The notes: generated from the letters alone by a model not told the origin. Shown: positions 30,375 to 40,273, counted from the first letter of the stretch. The stretch: DNA of 64,000 nucleotides from Bradyrhizobium sp. B124 (GCF_038967635.1 NZ_CP152413.1:1178001-1242000), one strand, 5' to 3'. Numbers and translations: made by a program.

Positions 30375-31196
30375 ATGTCTGACATCCTGACCAAGATCGA
30401 GACTTACAAGCGCGAGGAGATCGCCGCCACGAAGCGCGCGCGTCCGCTCGCCGAGGTCGAGGCGCAGGCGAAGTCGGCCTTGGCTCCGCGCGGCTTCGTA
30501 CGTGCCCTCAAGGACAAGCATGCACGCGGCGACTACGCCCTGATCGCGGAAGTGAAGAAGGCCTCGCCCTCGAAGGGGCTGATCCGTGCCGACTTCGATC
30601 CACCCGCGCTCGCGAAAGCCTATGAGGCCGGCGGCGCGGCGTGCCTGTCGGTGCTGACGGACGCGCCCTCGTTCCAGGGTCATCTCGACTTCATGGTCGC
30701 GGCCCGCGCGGCAACCAATCTGCCGGTGCTGCGCAAGGATTTCATGTTCGACACCTATCAGGTGGCGGAGGCGCGCGCCCATGGCGCCGACTGCATCCTG
30801 ATCATCATGGCCGCGCTCGACGACACGGCGGCCGGCGAGATCGAGGACGCCGCGCTCGGCTATGGCATGGACGTGCTGATCGAGATCCACGACCGCGCCG
30901 AGCTCGACCGTGCCCTGAAACTTCGCTCGCCGATGATCGGCGTCAACAACCGCAATCTGCGCACCTTCGAGACGACGCTGGCGACCAGCGAGGCGCTGGC
31001 GCCGCTGATCCCCGGCGACCGCCTGATGGTCGGCGAGAGCGGCATCTTCACGCCTGAGGATCTCGCCCGCCTCGAGCGCGTCGGAATGTCGACCTTCCTG
31101 GTCGGCGAGAGCCTGATGCGCCAGCAGGACGTCACCGCGGCCACCCGCGCCTTGCTGACGCGGCGGACGGCACCGCGCGCTACCGGCACGCGCTGA
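30375..31196 (+). CDS. trpC: Indole-3-glycerol-phosphate synthase
   Basis: Fourth enzymatic step of tryptophan synthesis, a TIM-barrel ring-closing decarboxylase (273 residues). Signatures are intact: the substrate-binding lysine region [39 protein letters not shown], and [14 protein letters not shown]. The ATG at 30375 is chosen over the TTG at 30360, which overlaps the trpD stop. Part of trpD-trpC-moaC with a 4-bp gap to moaC. Confidence 0.96.
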   Translation: MSDILTKIETYKREEIAATKRARPLAEVEAQAKSALAPRGFVRALKDKHARGDYALIAEVKKASPSKGLIRADFDPPALAKAYEAGGAACLSVLTDAPSFQGHLDFMVAARAATNLPVLRKDFMFDTYQVAEARAHGADCILIIMAALDDTAAGEIEDAALGYGMDVLIEIHDRAELDRALKLRSPMIGVNNRNLRTFETTLATSEALAPLIPGDRLMVGESGIFTPEDLARLERVGMSTFLVGESLMRQQDVTAATRALLTRRTAPRATGTR

Positions 31197-31200
31197 CGCG

Positions 31201-31716
31201 ATGGCGCGCAAGACCAAAGCCGGATCGAAGGGACCCGTCGCCGCCCTCACCCATATCGACGCCAAGGGCGAGGCGCGCATGGTCGACGTCTCGGCCAAGC
31301 CCGCGACCGAACGGACCGCCGTTGCCGAAGGCCGCGTCCTGATGAGCAAGGCAACGCTGGCGCTGATCGAGTCCGGTCAGGCCAAGAAGGGCGACGTGCT
31401 GGCGACCGCGCGGATATCAGGCATCATGGCGGCGAAGCGCACTTCTGAATTGATCCCGCTCTGCCATCCGCTGGCACTGACCAAGGTCACGATCGATATC
31501 GCAACCGACGGCAAGCTGCCCGGCTGCATCGTCCGCGCCAGCGTCAAGGTGACGGGGCCGACCGGCGTCGAGATGGAGGCGCTGACCGCGGTTTCGGTCG
31601 CCTGCCTGACGATCTACGACATGGTCAAGGCGGTCGACCGCGGCATCCGGATCGAAGGCATTCACCTCGTCGAGAAGATCGGCGGCAAATCCGGACACTA
31701 TCGCGCAGCCGAGTGA
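31201..31716 (+). CDS. moaC: Cyclic pyranopterin monophosphate synthase
   Basis: Second step of molybdenum cofactor synthesis, forming cyclic pyranopterin monophosphate (171 residues). The conserved stretches [51 protein letters not shown] and the terminal GGKSGHY are all present. It is usually followed by moeA in rhizobia; here the moeA gene is more than 15 kb downstream, separated by an accessory-like segment. The start at 31201 follows a 4-bp gap after trpC. Confidence 0.96.
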   Translation: MARKTKAGSKGPVAALTHIDAKGEARMVDVSAKPATERTAVAEGRVLMSKATLALIESGQAKKGDVLATARISGIMAAKRTSELIPLCHPLALTKVTIDIATDGKLPGCIVRASVKVTGPTGVEMEALTAVSVACLTIYDMVKAVDRGIRIEGIHLVEKIGGKSGHYRAAE

Positions 31717-31875
31717 TCGCGACCGATGCGCAGGGATGGCCCTTCGCGAAGACGCGCAACCATTCGTTAACCAATCTCGCTAACCCGCGCTCCATCTCGT
31801 TTGGATACGACTTTCGCGGGCCGGAGGTGCACGAAAGCTACTTCCGGGTGAAACGCCTGGAAGCGATAGCGTCAG

Positions 31876-34608
31876 ATGAAGCAAAACGGCAGTGCCTCGT
31901 TCAACGTCACCTCGGTGATCGGCAACGGTCCGATCCGCTGGCTGATCCTTGGCGGCGCCGTGCTGATGGCCGCGATCGCGATCGGCGCCACCCTGATGGC
32001 CGAGAATTTCCGCGAGCGCGCCTTGCACAACAGCGAGCGCGAGCTCGAGAACACCGTGCTGCTGCTGGCACGGCATTTCGACCAGCAGCTCGACGACCTC
32101 GAGGTGGTCCAGCGCGACCTGATCGCGTTCATGCGCGACAACGGCATCGCGACCCCGGAGAATTACAAGCGCCGGATGTCCGCCGCCGACATCCATGCGA
32201 TGCTCAAATCCAAGATGGACGCGCTGTCCAATGTCGGCAGCCTCAACGTGTTCGACGCCGACGGCGCGCTGATCAACAGCTCGGGTGCCTGGCCTTTGCC
32301 GCAGGCCAACATCGGCGATCGCAGCTACTTCCAGATTTTCAAATCGAGCCCGTATTCGCCCGACATGCAGGTCGTGCCGGTGGTGAGCCGCGTCAACGGA
32401 AGGTGGACCACCGTCATCGTCCGCAAGGTCACCGGTCCGCATGGCGAGTTCCTCGGCGTGGTCGGGCGCGGCATCGAGCCCGCAACCTTCGAGAAGTTCT
32501 TCTCGACCGTTGCGCTCGGCGAAGGCGCCGCGATCTCGATGCACCATCGCGACGGCACGCTGCTGGCGCGCTATCCCCATGTCGAGGACATGATCGGGAA
32601 GAATTTTCGGAGCGGCCCGGCCGGTCAGCAGAAGGTGTTCGAGCTGCCGCAGAGCACCTCGCGATTGACCAGCCCGGTCGACGGCAAGGACCGCCTGGTG
32701 TCGTCGCGGGCGCTCACCAAATTCCCGATCGTCGTCGTCGCCACCACCACCACGGACGCGGCGCTCGCCAACTGGCGCGAGCAGATCGGCATCCTGATCG
32801 CGGTGACCGCAGCATCGGTGCTGGCGATCGCGATCCTGCTGACGCTCGTGGTGCGCAAGCTGTTGCAGCAGCACCGCACCCAGCAGCAGCGCCTGACGCT
32901 GGAGAAGCTCCGGCTCGACACCGCCGTCAACAACATGACGCAGGGGCTGTTGCTGTTCGATGCCGCGCAGCGGCTGGTGATCTGCAACAAGCGCTATATC
33001 GAGATGTACGGATTGTCCGCCGACGTCATCCGGCCCGGCTGCAGCTTCCGCGACGTCATCGTGCATCGCCACCTGACCGGCTCGTTCCAGGGCGACGTCG
33101 AGCGCTACGTCAATCTCGTGCTGCGCGACGTCGGCATCCGCAACACCATGGTGATCGTGACGCCGGACGGGCGCTCGATCCAGGTCGTCAATGAGCCGCT
33201 GGCCGATGGCGGCTGGCTTGCGACCCACGAGGACGTCACCGAGCGCCGCCGCGCCGAGGAGCGCATCACGCATCTTGCCCACTATGATGCGCTCACCGAC
33301 CTGCCGAACCGCGCGCTGTTCCACGAGGAGATCAAGCGCGAGCTGCCGCATGTCGCCCCCGACAGCCAGCTCGCGGTGCTCTATATCGACATCGACGAAT
33401 TCAAGGGCGTCAACGACTCGCTCGGCCACATGGTCGGCGATGAACTACTCAAGTCCGTTGCACGGACGCTATCCGGCGTAATCGGCGACGGCGATTTCGT
33501 CGCCCGGCTCGGCGGCGACGAATTCGCGATCGTGCAGACCGGCGTGAAGAACGAGGTCGAGGTCACCGACCTCGTCGCGCGCATCTACGAGGTGATCCGC
33601 TCGCCCTATCAATGCCTCGGCCACCAGGTCACGACCGACGCCAGCATCGGCATTGCGCTGGCGCCGAAGGACGGCACCGATCTCGACCAGATACTGAAGA
33701 ACGCCGACCTCGCGATGTATGCGGCGAAGTCGGCCGGCCGGCGCGTCTCGCGCTTCTTCGAACCGGCGATGGACGCCGATGCCCGCGCCCGCCGCGAGCT
33801 CGAGGTGGAGCTGCGGCAGACCATCGCCGCGGGCAGCGGGCTGGAAGTGTATTACCAACCCTGCGTCGACCTGCGCAGCAACGAGATCACCGGCTGCGAG
33901 GCGCTGGTGCGCTGGCGCCATCCGGTGCGCGGCATGATCTCGCCGGCCGACTTCGTGCCGATCGCGGAGGAAACCGGCCTGATCAACCAGCTCGGCGAAT
34001 GGGTGCTGATGACGGCCTGCAAGGAAGCGGTGAACTGGCCCGATCACATCAAGCTCGCGGTCAACGTCTCGCCGGTCCAGTTCCGGACCGGAACGCTGGC
34101 GCTCAAGGTGATCGCGGCGCTGGCGGCATCGGGCCTGTCGGCGGGCCGGCTGGAGCTCGAGATCACCGAGGCGGTGCTGATCCGCGACGACGAGACGGCG
34201 CTGGCCGCGCTGCACCAGCTCCGCGCCATCGGCATCAGGATCGCGCTCGACGATTTCGGCACCGGCTATTCGTCGCTGAGCTATTTGAAGCGCTTCCCGT
34301 TCGACAAGATCAAGATCGACCGCTGCTTCGTCACCGATATCGCCGATCCGCAAGGTTCGGCTGGCATCGTCGAGGCCGTCGTCAACATCGCCGCCGAGCG
34401 CAGCATGACCACGACGGCGGAAGGCGTCGAGACCGCACAGCAGCAGCAATTGCTGCGCGAGCTCGGCTGTTCGGAAATGCAGGGCTATCTGTTCAGCCCG
34501 CCGAAGCCGGCCGCCCAGATCCGCGAGCTCTTGGCCGGACATCGCCGTGGCCCTGCTGCGGGTCCGGGCGTCACGCGCCGGCGGAGGCCTGTCGCCGGCG
34601 CGGCGTAA
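31876..34608 (+). CDS. dCache-PAS-GGDEF-EAL cyclic-di-GMP enzyme
   Basis: A 910-residue membrane protein. Helices at about 20-42 and 283-305 bound a periplasmic double-Cache sensor (about 45-275). A PAS domain starts near 345, the GGDEF motif is at about 545 (RLGGDEFAI) and the EAL motif at about 675 (CEALVRWR). The diguanylate cyclase signature is intact; the inhibitory RxxD site five residues upstream is absent (GDGD instead). In the EAL domain ALDDFGTGYSS and KIDR are intact, so both synthesis and hydrolysis of c-di-GMP are possible. It is a single gene, 159 bp after moaC, convergent with ctpA. Confidence 0.92.
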   Translation: MKQNGSASFNVTSVIGNGPIRWLILGGAVLMAAIAIGATLMAENFRERALHNSERELENTVLLLARHFDQQLDDLEVVQRDLIAFMRDNGIATPENYKRRMSAADIHAMLKSKMDALSNVGSLNVFDADGALINSSGAWPLPQANIGDRSYFQIFKSSPYSPDMQVVPVVSRVNGRWTTVIVRKVTGPHGEFLGVVGRGIEPATFEKFFSTVALGEGAAISMHHRDGTLLARYPHVEDMIGKNFRSGPAGQQKVFELPQSTSRLTSPVDGKDRLVSSRALTKFPIVVVATTTTDAALANWREQIGILIAVTAASVLAIAILLTLVVRKLLQQHRTQQQRLTLEKLRLDTAVNNMTQGLLLFDAAQRLVICNKRYIEMYGLSADVIRPGCSFRDVIVHRHLTGSFQGDVERYVNLVLRDVGIRNTMVIVTPDGRSIQVVNEPLADGGWLATHEDVTERRRAEERITHLAHYDALTDLPNRALFHEEIKRELPHVAPDSQLAVLYIDIDEFKGVNDSLGHMVGDELLKSVARTLSGVIGDGDFVARLGGDEFAIVQTGVKNEVEVTDLVARIYEVIRSPYQCLGHQVTTDASIGIALAPKDGTDLDQILKNADLAMYAAKSAGRRVSRFFEPAMDADARARRELEVELRQTIAAGSGLEVYYQPCVDLRSNEITGCEALVRWRHPVRGMISPADFVPIAEETGLINQLGEWVLMTACKEAVNWPDHIKLAVNVSPVQFRTGTLALKVIAALAASGLSAGRLELEITEAVLIRDDETALAALHQLRAIGIRIALDDFGTGYSSLSYLKRFPFDKIKIDRCFVTDIADPQGSAGIVEAVVNIAAERSMTTTAEGVETAQQQQLLRELGCSEMQGYLFSPPKPAAQIRELLAGHRRGPAAGPGVTRRRRPVAGAA

Positions 34609-34786
34609 CGCTTCTCGGACGTCGCGAGCCCGAAGCGGGCGTCTGTACAATTTCGGAATATTGGAAAAATACCCTGAAATTGCCCGACGTGTCAAATTGC
34701 CTGGTCGAGCGCCAGCCACCACCGGCTACTTTGCATGGGGTTGTTTTCGATATTTTGGCGGCTGCGTAGCCCGGATGGGTCAGGTT

Positions 34787-36136
34787 CTAGTTCGGCACCG
34801 GCCGCTTCTGCGCGGCCTTGTCCGCGTTCTTGGCGTCGGCGTTCACGGTGACGCCGCGCAGCTGGTTGAACGCCGCGGCCAGCGCCTTGTCGTTCTTCTC
34901 GTCCGGCGGCACGTAGGATTGCGAGCCGGTCTGCTCGGCGCCCTCGGCGGAGAGGTGGCCGCGCATCGAGGCTTCGCCCTTGATCTCGGAGCGGGTCTTG
35001 AACTCGTCCGGCACGTCCTGCAGCACCTCGATGTCGGGCTTGATGCCAAGCGCCTGGATCGAATGGCCCGACGGGGTGAAATAGCGCGCCGTGGTCAGCG
35101 CCAGCGCGCCATTGCCGGCGCCGAGCGGAATGATGGTCTGCACCGATCCCTTGCCGAACGAGCGGGTGCCGATCAGGGTCGCGCGCTTGTGGTCGTGCAG
35201 CGCGCCGGCGACGATCTCCGAGGCCGAAGCCGAGCCGCCATTGATCAGCACCACGAGCGGCTTGCCCTTGGTCATGTCGCCGCCATGGGCGGTGAAGCGC
35301 TGGGTCTCTTCCGGATTGCGGCCGCGGGTCGAGACCACCTCGCCCCGCTGCATCAGCGTCGAGGTCACCGAGACCGCCTGGTCCAGCAGGCCGCCCGGGT
35401 TGTTGCGGAGGTCGACGACATAGCCGTCGAGCTTGTCCTGCGGGACCTGCTTCTGGATCTCGCCGATCGCCTTGCGCAGGCCTTCGGTGGTCTGCTCGTT
35501 GAACGAGGTGATGCGGATATAGCCGATGTCGCCGCCTTCGACGTGATACTTCACCGGGCGGACGCGGATGATCTCGCGGGTGATCGAGACTTCGATCGGC
35601 TTGTCGGCGTCCTTGCGGATGATCTTCAGCCGGATCGAGCTGTTGGGCGCGCCCTTCATCTTGTTGACGGCCTGGTCGAGCGTCAGGCCCTGAATCTGCT
35701 CATCGTCGATCGAGGTGATCACGTCGCCCGACATGATGCCGGCGCGCGAGGCCGGCGTGTCGTCGATCGGCGCCACCACCTTGACGAAGCCGTCCTCCAT
35801 CGTGACCTCGATGCCGAGCCCGCCGAACTCGCCATGCGTGGTCTCCTGCATCTCCGCCCAGCCCTTCTCGTTCATGTAGCGGGAGTGCGGATCGAGCGAG
35901 GAGATCATGCCGTTGATCGCCCCTTCGACGAGTTTGGAGTCCTCGGGCTTCTCGACGTAGTCGGTCTTGATCTTCTCGAACACCTCGCCGAACAGGTTGA
36001 GCTGCGAATAGGTGTTGTCGGCATGCGCGGCGGCATTGGCGACGGCGAACAGATGCGCCCCCTGCGGCGAGGCCACGAGCAGGGTGAGACACGCTCCCGC
36101 AACCGTCCCGAGGAAGAAGCCAACATGTTTGCGCAT
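34787..36136 (-). CDS. ctpA: Carboxy-terminal processing protease (S41)
   Basis: Periplasmic tail-specific protease (449 residues). An N-terminal signal/anchor (MRKHVGFFLGTVAGACLTLL) precedes a PDZ domain (about 85-165, GLGIEVTMEDGFVKVV) and the S41 peptidase core with the catalytic Ser in NGGSASASEIVAGAL and the Lys in SFGKGSVQT. The C-terminal 80 residues are variable. In other alphaproteobacteria, ctpA often lies beside an EnvC-like hydrolase activator gene; here it is alone. Start at 36136 is supported by AAGGA upstream and the signal peptide. Confidence 0.94.
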   Translation of the reverse strand: MRKHVGFFLGTVAGACLTLLVASPQGAHLFAVANAAAHADNTYSQLNLFGEVFEKIKTDYVEKPEDSKLVEGAINGMISSLDPHSRYMNEKGWAEMQETTHGEFGGLGIEVTMEDGFVKVVAPIDDTPASRAGIMSGDVITSIDDEQIQGLTLDQAVNKMKGAPNSSIRLKIIRKDADKPIEVSITREIIRVRPVKYHVEGGDIGYIRITSFNEQTTEGLRKAIGEIQKQVPQDKLDGYVVDLRNNPGGLLDQAVSVTSTLMQRGEVVSTRGRNPEETQRFTAHGGDMTKGKPLVVLINGGSASASEIVAGALHDHKRATLIGTRSFGKGSVQTIIPLGAGNGALALTTARYFTPSGHSIQALGIKPDIEVLQDVPDEFKTRSEIKGEASMRGHLSAEGAEQTGSQSYVPPDEKNDKALAAAFNQLRGVTVNADAKNADKAAQKRPVPN

Positions 36137-36322
36137 TATCCGCGATCCTTTTTCGCTATCGGCCGGCCACGTTCCGCAACGTTCGCCTGCCCCACCCCGA
36201 CGGGGGCACCACACAACGGCTTTTTGGTCGGATCAAGGCCGCCTTGTCACTGGACCATTACGGTCCTGTCACGATGCCCTGGTCAGCCCCAAAATCAGCA
36301 TTTAGTCACCCCAAAGCCGGCC

Positions 36323-37510
36323 TCAAGTCAGCTCCCGGTCGGTCTCTGGCCCAGCCTCCCGCAACCCGCTCTGCCAAGTCGACGGCCGGGTCCCGAATCC
36401 GCGCTTGGCCCGGGTGCCCAGCCAATAGCCAAACTGCGGAGGAACATGGCGAAATGGCCCTTCAACCCCGAGTTTCAGCGCGGCGTCCATCGGCCAGTTC
36501 GGGTTATTGAGGATCTCCCGGCCGACCGCGATCAAATCTGCTTGTTTATCGCGCAGGATTCGCTCGGCCTGGTCACCATGGATGATCAGGCCGACCGCCA
36601 TGGTCATGATATCGGCATGCCGGCGGACATATTCCGCCAGCGGCACCTGATAGTTGTATTTGATCTCCTTGCCGAGGATCGGCGCCATCTCGCTGATTCC
36701 CCCCGACGAGCAGTCGATCACATCGACGCCCTTGGGCTTCAGGATCGCCGCCAGCCGTGCGCTCTGTTCCGGACCCCAGCCGGCATTGTCCTCGACCGAC
36801 AGCCGCACGAACAGCGGCTTGTGATCCGGCCAGTGCGTGCGCACCGCCTCGGTCACATCGATCAGGAAGCGCATCCGGTTGGCTTCCGAGCCGCCATATT
36901 CATCGCTGCGCTGGTTGGAGCGCGCGGAGAGGAATTCGTGCACGAGATAGCCATGGGCGCCGTGCAGCTCCAGCACCTCGAACCCGGCCTCGTGCGCGCG
37001 CCGCGCCGCCTGCCCCCAGGCCGCGACGAGATCCTTCACCTCTTGCGTTTCCAGCGCGCGCGGCACCGGCCAACGCTCGCTATGGGCGATCGCGCTCGGC
37101 GCCACCGGGGTCCAGGCGTCCCAGTCCTCGATTGCGGCGCTGCGTTCGAGCGGACGGTCACCCTCCCAGGGGCGGCTTGCGCGCGCCTTGCGGCCGGAAT
37201 GGCCGAGCTGGATGCCGGCCACCGCGTTCTGCTGCTTGATGAAACTGACGAGCCGGCTGAGCGGCGCGACGAACTTGTCGTCCCAGATGCCGAGATCGCC
37301 GATCGTCCCGCAACCGCGACGCTCGACCTTGGTCGATTCGACGATCACGAGGCCGGCGCCGCCGGCGGCGAACTTGCCGGCATTCATCAGGTGCCAGTCA
37401 GTCGGAAAGCCCTTCTCGGCGGAATACTGATGCATCGGCGGCACCACGATGCGGTTCTTCAGCGTGACGCCGCGGATGGTCATCGGCGAAAACAACAGCA
37501 TATCGGACAT
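36323..37510 (-). CDS. NADH:flavin oxidoreductase, Old Yellow Enzyme family
   Basis: A 395-residue TIM-barrel FMN enzyme of the OYE (YqjM/XenA-like) group. FMN-contact segments (MTIRGVTLKNRIVVPPMHQY, GIQLGHSGRKA, LHGAHGYLVHEFLSARSNQR, VGREILNNPNW) are visible. The position usually held by the redox-tuning cysteine in PMCQYSA-type enzymes is His here (PMHQYSA), an unusual replacement. The family reduces enones, nitro compounds or xenobiotics with NAD(P)H. The C-terminal end lies 186 bp after the divergent ctpA start region. A GAGGA stretch precedes the ATG at 37510; two micro-ORFs upstream may share its transcript. Confidence 0.86.
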   Translation of the reverse strand: MSDMLLFSPMTIRGVTLKNRIVVPPMHQYSAEKGFPTDWHLMNAGKFAAGGAGLVIVESTKVERRGCGTIGDLGIWDDKFVAPLSRLVSFIKQQNAVAGIQLGHSGRKARASRPWEGDRPLERSAAIEDWDAWTPVAPSAIAHSERWPVPRALETQEVKDLVAAWGQAARRAHEAGFEVLELHGAHGYLVHEFLSARSNQRSDEYGGSEANRMRFLIDVTEAVRTHWPDHKPLFVRLSVEDNAGWGPEQSARLAAILKPKGVDVIDCSSGGISEMAPILGKEIKYNYQVPLAEYVRRHADIMTMAVGLIIHGDQAERILRDKQADLIAVGREILNNPNWPMDAALKLGVEGPFRHVPPQFGYWLGTRAKRGFGTRPSTWQSGLREAGPETDRELT

Positions 37511-37522
37511 CGCTTCCTCACC

Positions 37523-37636
37523 TCACGTCGTTACCCGGCACGCGGGACCGATCTTGTGTTTGCCGCCAACGATATACGCGCCGCGCGACGGCCGATAGAG
37601 GCGCGCGGCGCGCACCACCGAGGCGACATCGGTCAA
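37523..37636 (-). CDS. Possible 37-residue micro-protein before the OYE gene
   Basis: A TTG-initiated frame with AGGA 8 bp upstream, ending 12 bp before the OYE start. The product is Arg-rich and basic (VVRAARLYRPSRGAYIVGG), with no membrane segment. It fits exactly between the 49-residue membrane peptide and the OYE gene. Coding status is uncertain. Confidence 0.3.
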   Translation of the reverse strand: MTDVASVVRAARLYRPSRGAYIVGGKHKIGPACRVTT

Positions 37637-37646
37637 CGGGCTGTTC

Positions 37647-37796
37647 CTATTGTGCGGGCTTCCGGTTCGCCGACAGGTCGGTCGGGCAGTCCAGCCCGCA
37701 TGCGATCGCCTTCTTCTGGTCGGCGACACGCCAGACCAGCAGCGCGACCAGGACGATGATGGTGACGGTGAGCTTGGCCAACGTGTCGTGATTCAA
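37647..37796 (-). CDS. 49-residue single-span membrane micro-protein
   Basis: A short gene with a TTG start at 37796 and GGAG 6 bp upstream. Residues 7-24 form one hydrophobic helix (AKLTVTIIVLVALLVWRV), followed by a soluble tail containing two cysteines (CGLDC). It is 10 bp from the following micro-ORF. The ribosome site, hydrophobic helix and spacing suggest a real gene; no family recognised. Confidence 0.5.
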   Translation of the reverse strand: MNHDTLAKLTVTIIVLVALLVWRVADQKKAIACGLDCPTDLSANRKPAQ

Positions 37797-38092
37797 TTTC
37801 GGCTCCGGGCAACAATCAGCATGAGCGACAATCATCCGCTGCAAACAAAACTGGCCCCGCCCCTCGGAGGCCGTGCCCGGCCCGTTGACCAGACCCGCAT
37901 TCGAACTGCCCACCATCATGGTACGGACCTGGCGCGGCCTGCAAGCTTTCCGGCCTGCATGGCAGCACGGCACAAGCCGGCGGCGATCGCGCTGGAACTC
38001 TCTCGTCTGTTTTGCGATGAAGAATGCCGCGATCTCCGGGAACCTGCCCGTCGATCACCTAGCCCATATGGGCTACATCCTCACGACGGCCG

Positions 38093-39109
38093 TCAACTCC
38101 GCGCGAGCTTTGCTGCGCCCACAGCGATCGCGTCGTTGAAGCTCGTATCCCAGAATTTTCCGACCTCCGCGCGCGCGTCGAGCACGCCGAGCTTGAGGAA
38201 GGTGTCGGCGACCTTCTGGTGGGTCTCCGGCACGTCAGGGCTCACGCCGGCGAGCGAGAAGTCGTCGCTGCGGCGGGCGAACTGGTCGAGGATGTCCTGC
38301 AACGGCAGATGGGTCTCGGCCACCTGCGCCGCCGCATAGAGGGGAAAATTCTTGTTGGCAAACGCATAGGCGCGCTGGATCCGCAGCAACAGATCGCTCA
38401 CGGCCGCGTGGCGTAGCGGATCGTCGACCGCCTTCGGATTGGCGTAGATCGGGAAGTTGCCCGAGAGATAGCCGACGCCGGTCTTGAGCAGCCGCGCGCC
38501 CTGCTTGGCGATGGCGAGCTGTCCGTTGTAGCCGTAGATCGCCCAGGCATCGAGCTTGCCGGAGGCGAACGCCGAGTAGCCGTCCGACGGCGTCAGATTG
38601 ATGGCCTCGATATCGCTGAATGCAAGCCCTGCTTCCTCGAGCTGCTTGGCGAGGAAGTAATGCGCCGTGGTGGCGCGCACGTAGCCGACGCGCCTGCCCC
38701 TGAGGTCGGCGATCGAATGGATCGGCGCGTCCTTTGCCGCCACCGTGACCTGGATGTTGAGATCCTCATGGGTGACGGCGATGAAGCGCACCTTGGCGTT
38801 CTGGCGCGCGGCAAACATCGCCGGAACCTCGCTGCCCGAACCGACGTCGAGCGCATCGCCGTTCAGGGCCTCGATGTGGAGCACGCCGTTGTTGAGCTCC
38901 TTCCATTCAATCTTGTAGGGCGTCTTGTCCTCGCCGGCGGCCTGCAGCAGCGGACGCCAGCCGCCCTTGTAATAGGCGACACGCAAGGTGACGCCGCCGA
39001 GATCGGCGCCGACGCCCGCCGCGGTTTCCGCGCGCACGCCGCCGGCAACCAGACTTCCGGCGAGCACGCCGAGCACAGAACGTCGCGAAAAGACAAATGG
39101 CGTGGTCAC
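38093..39109 (-). CDS. SsuA-like ABC transporter substrate-binding protein
   Basis: A 338-residue periplasmic solute-binding protein of the nitrate/sulfonate/taurine (SsuA/NrtA) group. The N terminus (FSRRSVLGVLAGSLVAGGV) is a twin-Arg-like or Sec signal. The mature part shows GSGSEVPAMFAARQNAKVRF and ADLRGRRVGYVRATTAHYF, then GYSAFASGKLDAWAIY. Ligands of this group are aliphatic sulfonates, taurine or similar. No permease or ATPase gene adjoins it, so it is an orphan that must use a transporter encoded elsewhere. Confidence 0.87.
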   Translation of the reverse strand: MTTPFVFSRRSVLGVLAGSLVAGGVRAETAAGVGADLGGVTLRVAYYKGGWRPLLQAAGEDKTPYKIEWKELNNGVLHIEALNGDALDVGSGSEVPAMFAARQNAKVRFIAVTHEDLNIQVTVAAKDAPIHSIADLRGRRVGYVRATTAHYFLAKQLEEAGLAFSDIEAINLTPSDGYSAFASGKLDAWAIYGYNGQLAIAKQGARLLKTGVGYLSGNFPIYANPKAVDDPLRHAAVSDLLLRIQRAYAFANKNFPLYAAAQVAETHLPLQDILDQFARRSDDFSLAGVSPDVPETHQKVADTFLKLGVLDARAEVGKFWDTSFNDAIAVGAAKLARS

Positions 39110-39262
39110 CGGCGCAGGCTCCTGATCAGAAATCGCTACGCCGCAAGCTTAGGAGAAATCCCGCCGATGTATATGAGACGCTATTTCGTTTTTCGCCGCG
39201 CGCGCGAAATGCCGTTCCAAGGATTGACGGCTTGGCGCGAAAAACAATATCCGACGACGAAA

Positions 39263-39352
39263 CGTAGCCCGGATGAGCGCAGCGATATCCGGGACCGCTG
39301 CATCGGCGCCCACAATTGAAACCCGCATGTCGCTTCGCTCGTGCGGGCTACG
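39263..39352. repeat. Palindromic intergenic repeat (CGTAGCCCGGATG family)
   Basis: Imperfect inverted repeat of 90 bp with arms CGTAGCCCGGATGAGCGC and, at the far end, a complementary CGTGCGGGCTACG. As I recall, such GTAGCCCGGATG repeats occur widely in Bradyrhizobium genomes. A single arm-like copy (gcgtagcccggatg) also lies at about 34764-34777. Confidence 0.65.
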
Positions 39353-39361
39353 ACAGCGGCG

Positions 39362-40273
39362 CTACTTCGCGATCTCGTACACGTCGGGATCGAAGCTCGA
39401 GCTCGGATGGGCGAACGCATTCTTCAGTGCCGGCGAGATCGGGACGTTGTAGTTGATGCCGTTCGGCGGCGTCGGCTGCTCCAGCCACTTCTTGTACATG
39501 GCCTCGATCTCCGGGCTCCGGTAGAGCTCGGCCGTCGCGCGGTCGGCGAGCGCCTTGAACGGCGCGTCCTCCCGGCGCAGCATGATTCCAAAGGGCTCGG
39601 CCTTCGAGAAGGCCTCCTCGCTGATCATGTAGAGCGCCGGCTGCTTGGATCGCGCGATCGCCACCGCAAGCTGCACATCGTCGAGCGCGTAGGCTTGGGC
39701 GCGATCGGTCTCCAGCATCAAAAACGCCTCGGCCTGGTCCTTGGCCGGCTGAACGTTGATGCCGAGCTTGCGTTCGGTGTTGACCTTGATGAGCTGGGTG
39801 AGGTTCACCGAGCCTGCAACGGCGGTGACCGACTTGCCCTTGAGGTCGTCGATGGTGTTGATGCCGGCGGACTTTTTGGCGGCAAATCGCGTCGCGCTCA
39901 GGAAGTGCGAGTTGGTGAAGGTCACCTGCATCTGGCGCTCGGCGCTGTTGGTGGTCGCCGAGCAGTGCAAATCGATCGTGCCGTTGACCATCAGCGGGAT
40001 GCGGTTCGACGACGTCACCGGCAGATAGTCGACCGCGATGTCGGGCATACCCAGCTCTTTCTTCACGGCATCGACGATCTTGAGGCAGATATCGAGCGCG
40101 AAGCCGATCGGCCGCTGATTGTCGTCGAGATAGCTGAAGGGAACGGAGGCCTCCTGAAAGCCCAGCGTGACCTTCCTGGTCTCCTTGATCTTCTGCAGCG
40201 TACCCGACGGCTCTTCGGCCGCCACGGGGCTTGCAGCGAGCGTGAGCGCGAAAAGGACGGCGGGCAAACGCAT
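39362..40273 (-). CDS. Amino-acid ABC transporter substrate-binding protein (GltI-like)
   Basis: A 303-residue periplasmic binding protein of family 3 (glutamate/aspartate type). Residues 1-19 are a signal peptide (LFALTLAASPVAA). The mature sequence has LGFQEASVPFSYLDDNQRP, VTSSNRIPLMVNGTIDLHC and LDDVQLAVAIA, typical of dicarboxylic amino acid binders. No permease or ATPase is adjacent. The frame is open further upstream, but the ATG at 40273 gives a clean signal peptide. It starts about 108 bp before the DUF2380 gene on the same strand. Confidence 0.88.
   Translation of the reverse strand: MRLPAVLFALTLAASPVAAEEPSGTLQKIKETRKVTLGFQEASVPFSYLDDNQRPIGFALDICLKIVDAVKKELGMPDIAVDYLPVTSSNRIPLMVNGTIDLHCSATTNSAERQMQVTFTNSHFLSATRFAAKKSAGINTIDDLKGKSVTAVAGSVNLTQLIKVNTERKLGINVQPAKDQAEAFLMLETDRAQAYALDDVQLAVAIARSKQPALYMISEEAFSKAEPFGIMLRREDAPFKALADRATAELYRSPEIEAMYKKWLEQPTPPNGINYNVPISPALKNAFAHPSSSFDPDVYEIAK

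Noticed and set aside
31764..31785. Possible CtrA-type site (TTAACC near 31767)
   Set aside because: The second half-site is not at the right spacing (TTAA-N7-TTAA not met), so it cannot be supported.
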